A stretch of 64,000 bases of DNA from Mucisphaera sp965279675 (GTDB lineage Bacteria > Planctomycetota > Phycisphaerae > Phycisphaerales > Phycisphaeraceae), in NCBI RefSeq assembly GCF_965279675.1, contig NZ_CBDIIJ010000002.1, positions 1,054,001 through 1,118,000 of the forward strand, in the 5' to 3' direction. The notes beneath the pieces were generated by a model. That model was not told where the DNA came from and ran no database searches. It saw nothing but the letters and a program-made list of their open reading frames with translations. The translations under genes and the position numbers were made by a program. Below, in pieces: positions 24,683 through 34,010 of the stretch (its first letter is position 1; each line of letters opens with the position of its first letter).

Positions 24683-26113
24683 TCAGTGTAGATCATCGGT
24701 TCGGGAAGTGAATCTTGCTTCGATTGCTCGTCGGAGGCGGAGGAAGTCGAGTCCGAGGGAGGCTTTGATCAGGATGCTGCCGGGTTTGTCGCTGATGCGC
24801 TCGGTGATGCGGGTGATGGCGTCGTTGGAGGGTTCGGGTTCGATGACGGGGCTGAGGCGCTTGAAGGCGTCGTGTTGGGCGGCGGCTGCGTAGTGGGGGC
24901 CGACGAGGAAGAGCTGCTGGATGTCGTCCGTGTGCCTGGCGAGCTTCGTGAGGATCTGTAGATGGGCTTCTGTGGTGTGGGTGCCGAGTTCGAGCATGTC
25001 GCCGAGGACGATGGTGCGGTGGGAGGTGGGGATGTGGAGGAAGGTGTCGATGGCGAGGGTGCTGGACTCGGGGTTGGCGTTGTAGGCGTCGTCGATGAGC
25101 AAGTGGTTGGGGAGTTGGATGGGTTCGAGGCGGCGGGCGACGGTGGGCAAGTGGGCGAGACCGTTGGCGGCGGCTTTAGGATCGACGTTGAGCTCGTGGG
25201 CGATGGCCAGGGCGGCGAGGACGTTGAAGGCGTTGTGGCGGCCGAGCATCGGGAGGGTGATCTCGATGTGCTGGCCATGGATCGAGGCGGTGAAGTCGAT
25301 GCCTGTAGCGGTTTGGCGGAAGGTGTTGGGGATGAGGTGGATGGGTGCGGAAGTGTCGATGTCTGAATAAAGGATGGGTTGGAAGCGGGCGGTGCGTTCG
25401 GGCTGTTGTCGCTGGGCGACTGACCATGCCTGGGTGGAGCTGATGATGGTGGCGGGCGGTTGGAGGTGGAGGAGGGCGGAGGTTTCTTCGGCGGTGACGC
25501 CGGCGAGGTTGTGGAAGTGTTCGAGGTGCTCGCTGCCGAGGGTGGTGAGGATGAGGTGGGTGGGCTGGGCGAGTGTGGCGAGGGGCTGGAGTTCGCCGGG
25601 GTGGTTGGTGCCGAGTTCGGCGACGAGGAAATCGTGGTTCGGTCGGACTTGGAGGAGGGTAAGGGGGACGCCTAGGTGGTTGTTGAAGGATTTGGGGGAC
25701 TGGCTGCCTGTGCGTTGGGCGGCGAGGGCAGCGTGGGCCATCTGGCGGGTGGTGGTTTTGCCGTTGGAGCCGATGACGGCGACGACGGGGATGTTGAAGG
25801 CGTTTCGGTGGGCGGCGGCGGCCTTGTGGAGGGCGGTGAGGGTGTCTTCTACGCGCAGTAGCGGGAGTGTTGTTGTTTGGGGGTAGGGCTGGCTGACGAT
25901 GGCAGCGGCTGCTCCGGCTTTGGCGGCGGCTTCGAGGTGATCATGGCCGTCGGCTTTGTCGGAGCGGAGGGCGATGAATACGTCGCCGGGCAGAAGCGTG
26001 CGGGTGTCTATTGAGAAACCGGATATTGAAGCGCTGGCGTCGGTGGGGAGCGTGAGCCAGCGGCCATCAATGGTGGTGGCCAGGGAGGTGAGTGTTGTGA
26101 TTGGCTGGGTCAT
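24683..26113 (-). CDS. murF: UDP-N-acetylmuramoyl-tripeptide--D-alanyl-D-alanine ligase MurF
   Basis: This 476-aa protein has the N-terminal Mur ligase catalytic domain (SGFSIDTRTLLPGD), the ATP-binding VIGSNGKTTTRQM, and the C-terminal domain. The start overlaps the murE stop by 4 bases (ATGA), showing translational coupling. MurF adds D-Ala-D-Ala to the UDP-MurNAc-tripeptide in the cytoplasm. All three domains are present. Confidence 0.95.
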   Translation of the reverse strand: MTQPITTLTSLATTIDGRWLTLPTDASASISGFSIDTRTLLPGDVFIALRSDKADGHDHLEAAAKAGAAAAIVSQPYPQTTTLPLLRVEDTLTALHKAAAAHRNAFNIPVVAVIGSNGKTTTRQMAHAALAAQRTGSQSPKSFNNHLGVPLTLLQVRPNHDFLVAELGTNHPGELQPLATLAQPTHLILTTLGSEHLEHFHNLAGVTAEETSALLHLQPPATIISSTQAWSVAQRQQPERTARFQPILYSDIDTSAPIHLIPNTFRQTATGIDFTASIHGQHIEITLPMLGRHNAFNVLAALAIAHELNVDPKAAANGLAHLPTVARRLEPIQLPNHLLIDDAYNANPESSTLAIDTFLHIPTSHRTIVLGDMLELGTHTTEAHLQILTKLARHTDDIQQLFLVGPHYAAAAQHDAFKRLSPVIEPEPSNDAITRITERISDKPGSILIKASLGLDFLRLRRAIEARFTSRTDDLH

Positions 26114-27636
26114 TGGGCGCGCTCCTTGAGGGCGTTGAGCGCGTGCTGGCGGTCGTCGAAGGAGTGGCGGACGCCTTGGATCTCCTGATAGGTCTCGTGG
26201 CCTTTGCCGGCGATGAGGATGGTGTCGGAGGGGTTGGCGGTGAGGATGGTCTGGTGGATGGCGTTGGCGCGGTCGGGTTCGATGGTGAGGTGATCGGTAT
26301 GAGATGCTGGGATGCCGGGGAGGGCATCCTTAATGATGTCCTGTGGGTCTTCGGAGCGGGGGTTGTCGGAGGTGATGACGAGGTGGTCGGCGTGTTTGGC
26401 GGCGGCTGCGGCCATGAGGGGTCTTTTGGAGGCGTCGCGGTCTCCGCCACAGCCGAAGAGGATGATCAGACGGCCGGGCGCGAGGGCTTTGAGCGTTTGG
26501 CCGGCGTGGTCGAGGGAGTCGGGGGTGTGGGCGTAGTCGACGAAGACGGCGGGTTGGCTGGAGGTTGATCGGGGGAGGGGAAAATTGGGGTTGGGGATGG
26601 GCTCCAGGCGGCCTGGAACTGGGGGAAGGGCGCGGAGCAGGGGGTCGAGGTCGTCGGGTAAGTCGATCAGGTTGGCGGCGGCGAGGAGGGCCTGGAGGAG
26701 GTTGGCGATGTTGTGGTCGCCGAGGAGTGGGAGGCTGGCGTGCTGTTCGCCCCAGGGACCCTTCAGGGTGGCCTCGGTGTGTCTGAGGGTGCGTTTGTGG
26801 ATGGTGGCTCTGGCCGTGGACGTGATAGCGAAGCCGTGGGTTTGGGGTGCCTCTGGGCGGAGGGTTGTGAGGTGGAGGTTGGCGGGGCAGTCTCTGGCCA
26901 TGCGGGGCCAGTGGGGGTCGTCGGCGTTGAGTATGGCGTGGTCGTGGGGGATGAGGCGGTCAAAGAGTCTGGCTTTGGCGGCGGCATAGGCGGTCATATC
27001 GCCGTGGTAGTCGAGGTGATCCTGGGTGAGGTTGGTAAAGATGGCGGCGGCGGGGGCGAGGTGGTCGGTGCGCCCCTGGTGGAGGGCGTGGGAGGAGGCT
27101 TCGTAGACGGCGGCCTGGCCGTTGGCGTCTCGGATGGTTGCGAGGAATCGGGTGAGCTCGATGGCACCGGGGGTGGTGAGGGTGGCGGGGTGGCGGGCGG
27201 CGATGAGGTCGTTGTGGATGGTGCCGAGGAGGCCGGTGGGGAGGCCGGCGGCGGTGAGCAGGTGCTGGAGGTAGAGGGTGGTGGTGGACTTACCATTGGT
27301 GCCGGTGACGGCGGCGAGTTTGAGGGCTCGGGCGGGATGGTGGTGGAGGCGTTCGGCGAGTTGGCCGCAGAGGGATTGGCCGATTTCGGGGGTGGTCAGA
27401 AGCGCGAGAGGTTCTCGGACGTTGGGTTCGTTATCGGGCGTGGTGAGAATGGCGGCGGGGTTGGCGGCGAGTGCCTGGGTGAGGTCCTCGCGTCGCTGAT
27501 GGCGGCGGTGGATGAAGAGGGATGCGGGGGTGGCTTGGTCGGGGAGGTCGGTGAGGTGGGTGATGGGGAGGTCGGGATTGGCGCGCAAAAGCTGGATCGG
27601 CAGATCCAGCGTGAGTTCGCGGAGGGTGATGGGCAT
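26110..27636 (-). CDS. murE: UDP-N-acetylmuramoyl-tripeptide synthetase MurE
   Basis: This 508-aa protein has the Mur ligase domains, ATP-binding GTNGKSTTTLYL and the motif DNPR (in VITSDNPRSEDP), which indicates meso-diaminopimelate as the amino acid substrate. MurE adds it to UDP-MurNAc-L-Ala-D-Glu. Its presence supports a peptidoglycan wall with meso-DAP in this organism. First gene of the wall cluster; mraZ lies 20 kb away on the other strand. Confidence 0.95.
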   Translation of the reverse strand: MPITLRELTLDLPIQLLRANPDLPITHLTDLPDQATPASLFIHRRHQRREDLTQALAANPAAILTTPDNEPNVREPLALLTTPEIGQSLCGQLAERLHHHPARALKLAAVTGTNGKSTTTLYLQHLLTAAGLPTGLLGTIHNDLIAARHPATLTTPGAIELTRFLATIRDANGQAAVYEASSHALHQGRTDHLAPAAAIFTNLTQDHLDYHGDMTAYAAAKARLFDRLIPHDHAILNADDPHWPRMARDCPANLHLTTLRPEAPQTHGFAITSTARATIHKRTLRHTEATLKGPWGEQHASLPLLGDHNIANLLQALLAAANLIDLPDDLDPLLRALPPVPGRLEPIPNPNFPLPRSTSSQPAVFVDYAHTPDSLDHAGQTLKALAPGRLIILFGCGGDRDASKRPLMAAAAAKHADHLVITSDNPRSEDPQDIIKDALPGIPASHTDHLTIEPDRANAIHQTILTANPSDTILIAGKGHETYQEIQGVRHSFDDRQHALNALKERAQ

Positions 27637-27719
27637 GGGCCTGGCTTCCTCGTCGAGGAGGTTTTAGCAGGCAGGGGCGGCGTGTGGTGGTTTGTTGGCC
27701 TGGCGTCGTTGTGTGGGCC

Positions 27720-27923
27720 TCAGGCGGCGATGGCGTGGCCGCGGGTGGTGACGGCGGGGACGGTGGTGGTTCGCGTCCAGGTGGAGGAGCGCCCGCGCCG
27801 CGAGGAGAGGCTGAGGCGGCGGAGGTAGTCGTTGAGGGTGGACTCGTCGAAGCGGGTGAGGAACTCGGGGGAAGCGGTGCGGTTGACGCGACGGATGGAA
27901 TCGATCAGCTGGTGCTTGCTCAT
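27720..27923 (-). CDS. Small conserved-looking hypothetical protein
   Basis: This 67-aa protein starts at ATG 27923, with a GAGGA-type ribosome binding site about 8 bases upstream. The sequence is helical at first (KHQLIDSIRRVNRTASPEFL, then TLNDYLRRLSLS) and ends in a Ser/Arg/Thr-rich tail. I recall similar short proteins in planctomycetes, but they have no known function. It precedes murE on the same strand, 83 bases away, so it could be the first gene of that operon. Confidence 0.6.
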   Translation of the reverse strand: MSKHQLIDSIRRVNRTASPEFLTRFDESTLNDYLRRLSLSSRRGRSSTWTRTTTVPAVTTRGHAIAA

Positions 27924-28098
27924 GGGCGGGTTCCTCGTGGTTTGGGTTGTCCGGCTGATGGAGATCGGTCTGGTTTTGGCAAAATCTGCATGGTGTAACT
28001 GAAGTGGACGTTGGGGATGGCCGACGCTGGTGGGATGTGGGTTGCTCATGGGTTGTGGGTAGGGGGTATGATCGTGGTTCCTTTGTCGGGAGGTTTTC

Positions 28099-28578
28099 GT
28101 GTCGATCAAGGTTCGGAGCCCGCATTCCGGGGTGGAGGTGGTGATTCGGCGTGAAGATGTCGGGCGTGCTTTGCGCGACGAGTCGGGGCGGGTGTTTTAT
28201 GTGGTCGAGCGTGAGGACGGGGCGGGGTGCTACGGCTCGAAGACGCGGGTGGGGTCTGCGGCTGAGGCGGAGCGGGCGGCGGCATGGGATCGGGGGGAGG
28301 GTCTGCCGGAGGTCGTCGCGAGCGGGGGAGATGCCGGGGTTCACGATGCGAGGGGGCAGCGTCGTCGATCGAAGGGCGGGCTGGTGGTGGTCGTGATTGC
28401 TGTGGGGCTGCTTGGGGGTGGGGGCTGGTGGGCCTGGCAGAACGGGTGGCTGGATTTTGGTGACAATGGGGGCGTTGAAGCTGGGGCTGGGGAGGCTCTG
28501 CCCGCAGGTGCAGAGCTTTTGGATGATCCAGATGAATCGCCGGCTGGCGATATGCCGGCAGAAGGGATGACGCCGTGA
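28099..28578 (+). CDS. Membrane-anchored protein with N-terminal basic domain (unknown function)
   Basis: This 159-aa protein starts at GTG 28099. The N-terminal half is charged and may form a small beta domain (KVRSPHSGVEVVIRRED). A single membrane helix (GLVVVVIAVGLLGGGGWWAW) lies at about residues 93-113, then an acidic, Pro/Ala-rich tail. The stop codon overlaps the next gene (peptide-binding protein), so they are likely co-transcribed. Function unknown. Confidence 0.55.
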   Translation: MSIKVRSPHSGVEVVIRREDVGRALRDESGRVFYVVEREDGAGCYGSKTRVGSAAEAERAAAWDRGEGLPEVVASGGDAGVHDARGQRRRSKGGLVVVVIAVGLLGGGGWWAWQNGWLDFGDNGGVEAGAGEALPAGAELLDDPDESPAGDMPAEGMTP

Positions 28579-30377
28579 TGGGCATGTTTGAAGGATTGTG
28601 TGGACTGGCCTCAAAGGTTCGGTGGGTGAGGGTGATGCTGGTTGGGGCTTTGGTGGGGTTGGTGCCGGGTTGTGGTGAGCGGGAGCCGGAGGCGGATCTG
28701 ATTTTTATGTCTGCGGCGGCACATATCACGTTGGACCCGGCGAAGATGTCGTGGTCGCATGACATTCGGGTGGCGAGTGCGTTGTACGACCCGCTGGTGC
28801 GGATGGACTTCAACTCCGGTGAGGTGGAGCCGGCGGTGGCTGAGTCGTGGGCGGTGAGTGAGGACGGGCTGACGTATACGTTCACGCTTCGTGAGGATGC
28901 GAAGTGGGCGAACGGGGACCCGGTGACGTCGGAGGACTTCATCTATGCGTGGCGTCGGGTGTCGCTGCCTGACACGGCGGCGAGCTACGTGAAGCTGATG
29001 TATGTCATTGATGGGGTTCAGGATTTTTACGCGTGGAGGACCGAGCAGATTTCGGAGTATGCCCGGGTGCGTAACATGGCGGGGGGTGCTGCGGGTGAAG
29101 CTGCGGCGGAGGCGGCGGAGGTGATCTGGCAGGAGGCGCAGGCGAAGTTTGCCTCGGATGTGGGGTTGGAGGCACCGGATCCGCGGACACTGGTGGTACG
29201 TTTGGAGCAGCCGACGCCTTACTTTTTGCAGATGATTGGCTTTGCGACCTTCATGCCGGTGCACATTGCGAGCGTGGAGGAAGCGACGACGCTGAATACG
29301 ACAACGGGGATGGTGCAGGTGGATTCGGCTTACTGGCGCGACCCTGAGCGTGTCATCAGTAATGGGCCGTATGTGATTGAGGATGGTGTGTTCAAGCGCT
29401 ATCTGCGGATGCATAAGAACGCTAACTACTGGAATGCTGAAGCGGTGAAGAGTGAGACGCTGCTGGAGAAGATCAATGAGGATCCGCAGAGCGCTTTTCT
29501 TGCTTACAGCGGCGGGGATGTGGACATCTCGATCGCCTTGCCCTCGCTGGGGCCGCTGCCTGCCGAGCTGGTTCGGGATGAGAGCCGGACGGACGTGCAC
29601 ACGGTGACGGCGGCTGGAACTTACTTTTACAACTTCAATTGCCTGCCGACGCTGCCGGACGGTTCACCGAATCCGCTGGCGGATCCTCGGGTTCGGGTGG
29701 CGTTGTCGATGGGTATTGATCGGCAGCAGATCGTCGGTCAGGTGACGCGGATGGATCAGCCGATTGCGCGGAGCTTTGTGCCGCCTGGCGCCGTGGCGGG
29801 TTACGAGCCGCCAGTTGAGACGGGGGTTGTTTTTGATCCGGAGGGGGCGAAGGCGTTGCTCGCGGAGGCGGGCTATCCAAACGGTGAGGGGCTGGATGGC
29901 CTGTCGATTCTGTACAACACGGGAGCCGGGCACGAGGAGGTCGCGATTGCGATCGCGGCGATGTGGGAGCGCGAGCTCGGCGTGGTGGTCACGACTGAGG
30001 GTGTGGAGGTTCAGACGTTTTCGGATCGCGTGAATCGGCAGGATTATTCGATTGCCCGGTCGGCGTGGTTTGGTGATTACATGGATCCGACAACCTGGTT
30101 GGATAAGAACCGGGCGAACAACGGCAACAATGATGCGAAGTGGAACAGCCCGCTTCATGATGGCCTGCTCGATGAGGCCCAGACGATCCGGGATCCCGAG
30201 GCGCGTTTTGCGAAGCTGGCGGAAGCGGAGGCGGTGTTCAATGCGGAGCAGCCGATCGCGCCGATTTTTCATTACCGGCTGGTGTATCTGTTTGATACCG
30301 AGCGCGTGAAGGGTGTTGAGTTGAATCCCTGGGCTCGGTGGCGGTTTGATCGGATCTGGGTGGAGCGTGGCGAATGA
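28575..30377 (+). CDS. Peptide/oligopeptide ABC transporter substrate-binding lipoprotein (OppA family)
   Basis: This 600-aa protein starts at GTG 28575. The signal peptide ends with a lipobox-like LVPGC. The SBP_bac_5 fold is evident: an opening DPLVRMD, the segment GLTYTFTLREDAKWANGDPVTSEDF, and the C-terminal domain. Such proteins deliver peptides to an ABC permease. The stop overlaps the permease start by 4 bases. The ligand cannot be read from the sequence. Confidence 0.85.
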   Translation: MMGMFEGLCGLASKVRWVRVMLVGALVGLVPGCGEREPEADLIFMSAAAHITLDPAKMSWSHDIRVASALYDPLVRMDFNSGEVEPAVAESWAVSEDGLTYTFTLREDAKWANGDPVTSEDFIYAWRRVSLPDTAASYVKLMYVIDGVQDFYAWRTEQISEYARVRNMAGGAAGEAAAEAAEVIWQEAQAKFASDVGLEAPDPRTLVVRLEQPTPYFLQMIGFATFMPVHIASVEEATTLNTTTGMVQVDSAYWRDPERVISNGPYVIEDGVFKRYLRMHKNANYWNAEAVKSETLLEKINEDPQSAFLAYSGGDVDISIALPSLGPLPAELVRDESRTDVHTVTAAGTYFYNFNCLPTLPDGSPNPLADPRVRVALSMGIDRQQIVGQVTRMDQPIARSFVPPGAVAGYEPPVETGVVFDPEGAKALLAEAGYPNGEGLDGLSILYNTGAGHEEVAIAIAAMWERELGVVVTTEGVEVQTFSDRVNRQDYSIARSAWFGDYMDPTTWLDKNRANNGNNDAKWNSPLHDGLLDEAQTIRDPEARFAKLAEAEAVFNAEQPIAPIFHYRLVYLFDTERVKGVELNPWARWRFDRIWVERGE

Positions 30378-31312
30378 GCCGTCTGATTCTGTTTCGTCTG
30401 TTGCAGATGCCGCTGATTCTGGCGGTGATTTTCCTGGTGACCTTCACGCTGGCGTGGGTCGTACCCGGGAATCCGCTGGAGCGTCCGGAGGGGCAGCGGC
30501 CGCCGCCTGAGGTCCAGGAGGCGATGGCTCGGCAGTACAACCTTCACAGCCCGTGGGCGTTTTTGAGCAGTTATGTATCGAATGTGGTGGTGGGGAGCGA
30601 GCAGTACGGGCGGCTGGATTTCGGGCCGTCGCTTCGGTACACGGATCAGCGGGTGTCGTCGATCATTGGTCAGGCGTTGCCGGTGAGTGCGGCGTTGGGC
30701 TTGGCGGCGTTGGCGGTGGCGCTTTTTCTGGGGACGCTGGCGGGGGTGATCGGTGCGCTGAAGCCGGGTAGCTGGCTGGACATGTCGAGTCTGATGGTGG
30801 CGTTGATCGGTGTGAGTCTGCCGAACTTCGTGACGGGTTCGATTCTGCTGATTCTGTTTGCGGGGCTGCTGGACTGGTTTCCGGTGGGTGGGTGGGGGAG
30901 GCCTGAGCATCTGGTGCTGCCTGCGATTGCGCTGGGGTTCTTTCCGGCTGCGTATGTGGCCCGGCTGGTGCGGTTGGGGCTGGCGGACGTGATGAGCAGC
31001 GACTACGTGCGGACGGCTCGAGCGAAGGGGCTGAGCCATGTGGGTGCTTTGTTCAAGCACGCGTTGAAGGTGGCGTACCTGCCGGTGCTGAGTTTCATGG
31101 GGCCGGCGGCGGCGTCGGTGATGACGGGTTCGTTTGTGATCGAGAAGGTGTTCGCGATACCGGGGATGGGGGATTACTTTGTGAACGCCGTTCTCAACAA
31201 GGATCAGTTTCTGATTCTGGGGGTGGTGCTGACGTATTCGACCATGCTGGTGGTTTTCAATTTGCTTGTGGATGTGGCTTACGCGTGGATAGACCCGCGG
31301 ATTGAGCTTTGA
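30374..31312 (+). CDS. Peptide ABC transporter permease (OppB family)
   Basis: This 312-aa protein has an N-terminal membrane segment and the DppB/OppB arrangement. This includes a large loop with VPGNPLERPEGQ, five further membrane segments, and a cytoplasmic ARLVRLGLADVMSSDYVRTARAKGL motif that contacts the ATPase. It follows the binding protein with a 4-base overlap. The partner permease (OppC) and the ATPases (OppD, OppF) are not in the window, which is unusual; the next genes belong to another pathway. Confidence 0.85.
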   Translation: MSRLILFRLLQMPLILAVIFLVTFTLAWVVPGNPLERPEGQRPPPEVQEAMARQYNLHSPWAFLSSYVSNVVVGSEQYGRLDFGPSLRYTDQRVSSIIGQALPVSAALGLAALAVALFLGTLAGVIGALKPGSWLDMSSLMVALIGVSLPNFVTGSILLILFAGLLDWFPVGGWGRPEHLVLPAIALGFFPAAYVARLVRLGLADVMSSDYVRTARAKGLSHVGALFKHALKVAYLPVLSFMGPAAASVMTGSFVIEKVFAIPGMGDYFVNAVLNKDQFLILGVVLTYSTMLVVFNLLVDVAYAWIDPRIEL

Positions 31313-31525
31313 GCCATCGTTAAGGGGGTTTTGAGGGGTGTTGACGGTCTGGAGTTGCAGGCTGGGCGGGGGTTGATTATCTTAAGACTCGAAAGTCGCA
31401 TTTAGGCGGTTTTCGCCCGATAGAAGCCCAGGTCGTGCAGTTGCGACCCGTGACGGGGCCCATGGCGGCGAGCCCCATCCCTCTTGAGACGGCCCCGACG
31501 CCGGTTGGGGAAAGGCAGGCAGGCG
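31313..31525 (+). promoter_or_regulatory. Structured leader before the methylmalonyl-CoA operon
   Basis: A 213-base gene-free stretch. A possible promoter is TTGCAG (31355) with 17-base spacing to TATCTT (31378), only a weak match. Several hairpins follow: GGCG-gtttt-CGCC near 31404, and CGGGGCC/GGCCCCG (31454-31460 with 31491-31497). The last can compete with GGGGC/GCCCC in the same stretch. Alternative stems ahead of a start codon could be regulatory, but I see no known riboswitch consensus. Confidence 0.35.
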
Positions 31526-31939
31526 ATGATTCAGGCCGAAGCGGTGAATCACCTAGGGATTGCGGTGCGTTCGATCAACGCGCACCGGGCGTATTACGAA
31601 CAGGTTCTGGGGGCGGAGTTTGAGTCTGAGGAGGTCGTGCCTGAGCAGAAGGTGAAGGTGGGCTTTTTCAGGGTCGGGGGTGTGCGGCTGGAGTTGCTTG
31701 AGCCGACGAGTGAAGACTCGCCTATTTCAGGTTTTCTGGACAAGCGTGGCGAGGGGCTGCACCACGTGGCTTACACCGTGCATGGGATCGAGGAGCGACT
31801 GGCTGAATTGAAAGAAGGTGGGGTTCGGCTGATCGACGAGACGCCGAGGGATGGCGCGCATGGCAGCCGGATTGCGTTTTTGCATCCGAAGGCATCGGGT
31901 GGGGTGTTGACGGAATTGTGTGAGCCGGCGGAGCACTGA
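31526..31939 (+). CDS. mce: Methylmalonyl-CoA epimerase
   Basis: This 137-aa protein is read from ATG 31526. It has two VOC (glyoxalase-like) beta-alpha-beta repeats. Family signatures are NHLGIAVRS at the start and GLHHVAYTVH in the middle, with metal-binding His and Glu residues. It interconverts the R and S forms of methylmalonyl-CoA, needed to join the mutase to the decarboxylase or carboxylase. First gene of the cluster with the decarboxylase genes. Confidence 0.9.
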   Translation: MIQAEAVNHLGIAVRSINAHRAYYEQVLGAEFESEEVVPEQKVKVGFFRVGGVRLELLEPTSEDSPISGFLDKRGEGLHHVAYTVHGIEERLAELKEGGVRLIDETPRDGAHGSRIAFLHPKASGGVLTELCEPAEH

Positions 31940-31993
31940 ACCGAAGCATGGATTCGGTCGCAGCGATGGCTGGGCCGTGAGAGGATTTTGACG

Positions 31994-33562
31994 ATGGCTG
32001 AGAGCGCCGTACGCAGTGGGATGACGGTCAAGGAGCGGATTGAGGAACTGCACGCCAAGAAACAGGCGTTGCAGGAGATGGGTGGGAAGGATCGGGTTGA
32101 GAAGCAGCATCAGGCCGGGAAGCTCTCGGCCCGTGAGCGTGTGGATGTGCTGTTGGACGAGGGGTCATTCCAAGAGCAGTATGGCTTCGCGCAGCATCGG
32201 TGCACGTTCTTCGGCATGGACAAGAAGGAGTTGCCCGCGGATGGCGTGGTGACGGGGAGCGGGACCATCGATGGGCGTCTGGTGCATATGGCGTCGCAGG
32301 ACTTCACGGTGGTGGGCGGTGCCTCGGGCGAGGTTCACTGCGACAAGATTGTGGCGATGATGAAGGACTCGTTGAAGACAGGCTCGCCCTTTATCTTCAT
32401 CAATGACTCAGGCGGTGCGCGTATTCAGGAGGGGATCGACAGTCTGTCGGCTTACGGGCGCGTGTTCTACAACAACGTGCTGCTGTCGGGCGTCGTGCCG
32501 CAGATTTCGCTGATCTGCGGTCCGTGTGCGGGTGGTGCGGCTTACGCTCCGGCGTTGACGGACTTCATCATTCAGACGAAGAAGGCGCAGATGTTCATCA
32601 CGGGTCCTTCGGTCATCAAGCAGGTGACCGGTGAGGATGTGACCGCGGAGCAGCTGGGTGGGCCCGAAGCACAGATGGCCTATTCGGGAGTCGTGCATTT
32701 CGTGGCGGAAGACGATGCTCATGCGATTGAGATCTGTAAGGATCTGCTGAGCTATCTGCCATCGAACAATATCGATGACACGCCTGAGGGTGAGCCTGGG
32801 GATCTGGAGCTGGATTTTTCGCTGAATGAGCTGATCCCGGACAACGCGAAGCAGGCGTACGACATGCACGAGGTTATTTCCCGGATCGTTGATGGCGGGA
32901 AGTATCTGGAAGTCCAGGCGACGTTTGCTCAGAACATCATCATCTGTTTTGCGAGGATCAACGGTCGGACCGTCGGGATCATCGCGAACCAGCCGAAGGT
33001 GAAAGCGGGTTGTCTGGATATTGACGCCTCGGACAAGAGTTCTCGGTTTATTCGGTTCTGCAACGCGTTCAATATTCCGCTTGTGACGCTGGTGGATGTG
33101 CCCGGCTTCATGCCTGGTGTGGAACAGGAGTATGGCGGCATCATTCGCCATGGTGCGAAGATGCTGTTTGTGTATTCGGCGGCGACGGTTCCGAAGGTGG
33201 CTGTGATTCTGCGGAAGGCTTACGGCGGCGCTTATCTGGCGATGAGCGGCAAGGATCTGGGGACGGATCGTTGTGCGGCGTGGCCGACGGCAGAGATTGC
33301 GGTGATGGGTGCCGAGGGTGCGGCAGGTGTGGTATTCCGTAAGGAGATCGCCGCGGCGGACGATCCGGAGGCCAAGCGGGCGGAGTTGATTGAGAAGTAT
33401 CGCCAGACGTTTTCGACGCCTTATGTGGCAGGTGGGCGGCGGATGGTTGACGAGGTGATTGAGCCTGCGGCAACGCGGCGGTATCTGGCGATGGCTTTGG
33501 ATACGCTGGTAAGCAAGCGTGAGCTGCGGCCCGAGAAGAAGCACGGCTTGATTCCGTTGTAA
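31994..33562 (+). CDS. mmdA: Methylmalonyl-CoA decarboxylase alpha subunit / propionyl-CoA carboxylase beta chain
   Basis: This 522-aa protein starts at ATG 31994 behind AGAGGA. It is a carboxyltransferase with two crotonase-type halves. Visible are GGARIQEGIDSLSAYG in the N-half and PGFMPGVEQEYGGIIRHGAKML and AYGGAYLAMSGKDLG in the C-half. The neighbours (OadG-, biotin-carrier- and beta-subunit-like genes) identify it as the carboxyltransferase of a sodium-pumping decarboxylase rather than a plain propionyl-CoA carboxylase. Confidence 0.9.
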   Translation: MAESAVRSGMTVKERIEELHAKKQALQEMGGKDRVEKQHQAGKLSARERVDVLLDEGSFQEQYGFAQHRCTFFGMDKKELPADGVVTGSGTIDGRLVHMASQDFTVVGGASGEVHCDKIVAMMKDSLKTGSPFIFINDSGGARIQEGIDSLSAYGRVFYNNVLLSGVVPQISLICGPCAGGAAYAPALTDFIIQTKKAQMFITGPSVIKQVTGEDVTAEQLGGPEAQMAYSGVVHFVAEDDAHAIEICKDLLSYLPSNNIDDTPEGEPGDLELDFSLNELIPDNAKQAYDMHEVISRIVDGGKYLEVQATFAQNIIICFARINGRTVGIIANQPKVKAGCLDIDASDKSSRFIRFCNAFNIPLVTLVDVPGFMPGVEQEYGGIIRHGAKMLFVYSAATVPKVAVILRKAYGGAYLAMSGKDLGTDRCAAWPTAEIAVMGAEGAAGVVFRKEIAAADDPEAKRAELIEKYRQTFSTPYVAGGRRMVDEVIEPAATRRYLAMALDTLVSKRELRPEKKHGLIPL

Positions 33563-33581
33563 GAGAAGGGATTGTCTTCGG

Positions 33582-33974
33582 ATGCAGATGATGAGCCCCA
33601 TGATGCTGGCGGAATCGGGCGGTCTCCAAACGGGGCTGCTACTGATGATGGTTGGGATGACGGTGGTGTTCGGCTCGCTGGTGGTGCTGCTGTCGGTGGT
33701 GCAGTTGGTGAAGGCGTTGCTGTCGGATAAGCCGGAGCCTGTGCTTGCTGAGAAGCCCTCTGTGGCCCCGACGCCCGTGGCCGTGGCGGCCGTTGATCCA
33801 CCTGTGGAAGGGCTTGTTGATGGTGCGTTGCTGGCTGTGTTAACGGCTGCGGCGACGGCTGCGTTGGGGACACGTGCGCGGGTTCGTGGGGTTCGTCTGA
33901 TCGCTCGTCGCGATCGGGCTTGGTCGCAACAGGGCCGCCGATCGATCATGACTTCGCACCGGCCACAGCGTTAG
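33582..33974 (+). CDS. OadG-family small membrane subunit (delta) of sodium-pumping decarboxylase
   Basis: This 130-aa protein has one membrane helix (LLLMMVGMTVVFGSLVVLLSVV, about residues 19-40), a Pro/Ala-rich region, and a basic C-terminus with helical content. This layout and its position between mmdA and the biotin carrier fit OadG/MmdD, which tethers the carboxyltransferase to the membrane subunit. Sequence conservation in this family is low. Confidence 0.8.
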   Translation: MQMMSPMMLAESGGLQTGLLLMMVGMTVVFGSLVVLLSVVQLVKALLSDKPEPVLAEKPSVAPTPVAVAAVDPPVEGLVDGALLAVLTAAATAALGTRARVRGVRLIARRDRAWSQQGRRSIMTSHRPQR

Positions 33975-34010
33975 TGGCAGCTGCGTTTTTCACTTGAATT
34001 GGAACTGATT

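Noticed and set aside
31313..31525. A cobalamin riboswitch before the methylmalonyl-CoA epimerase gene
   Set aside because: The B12-box pattern is absent; only general hairpins are visible.
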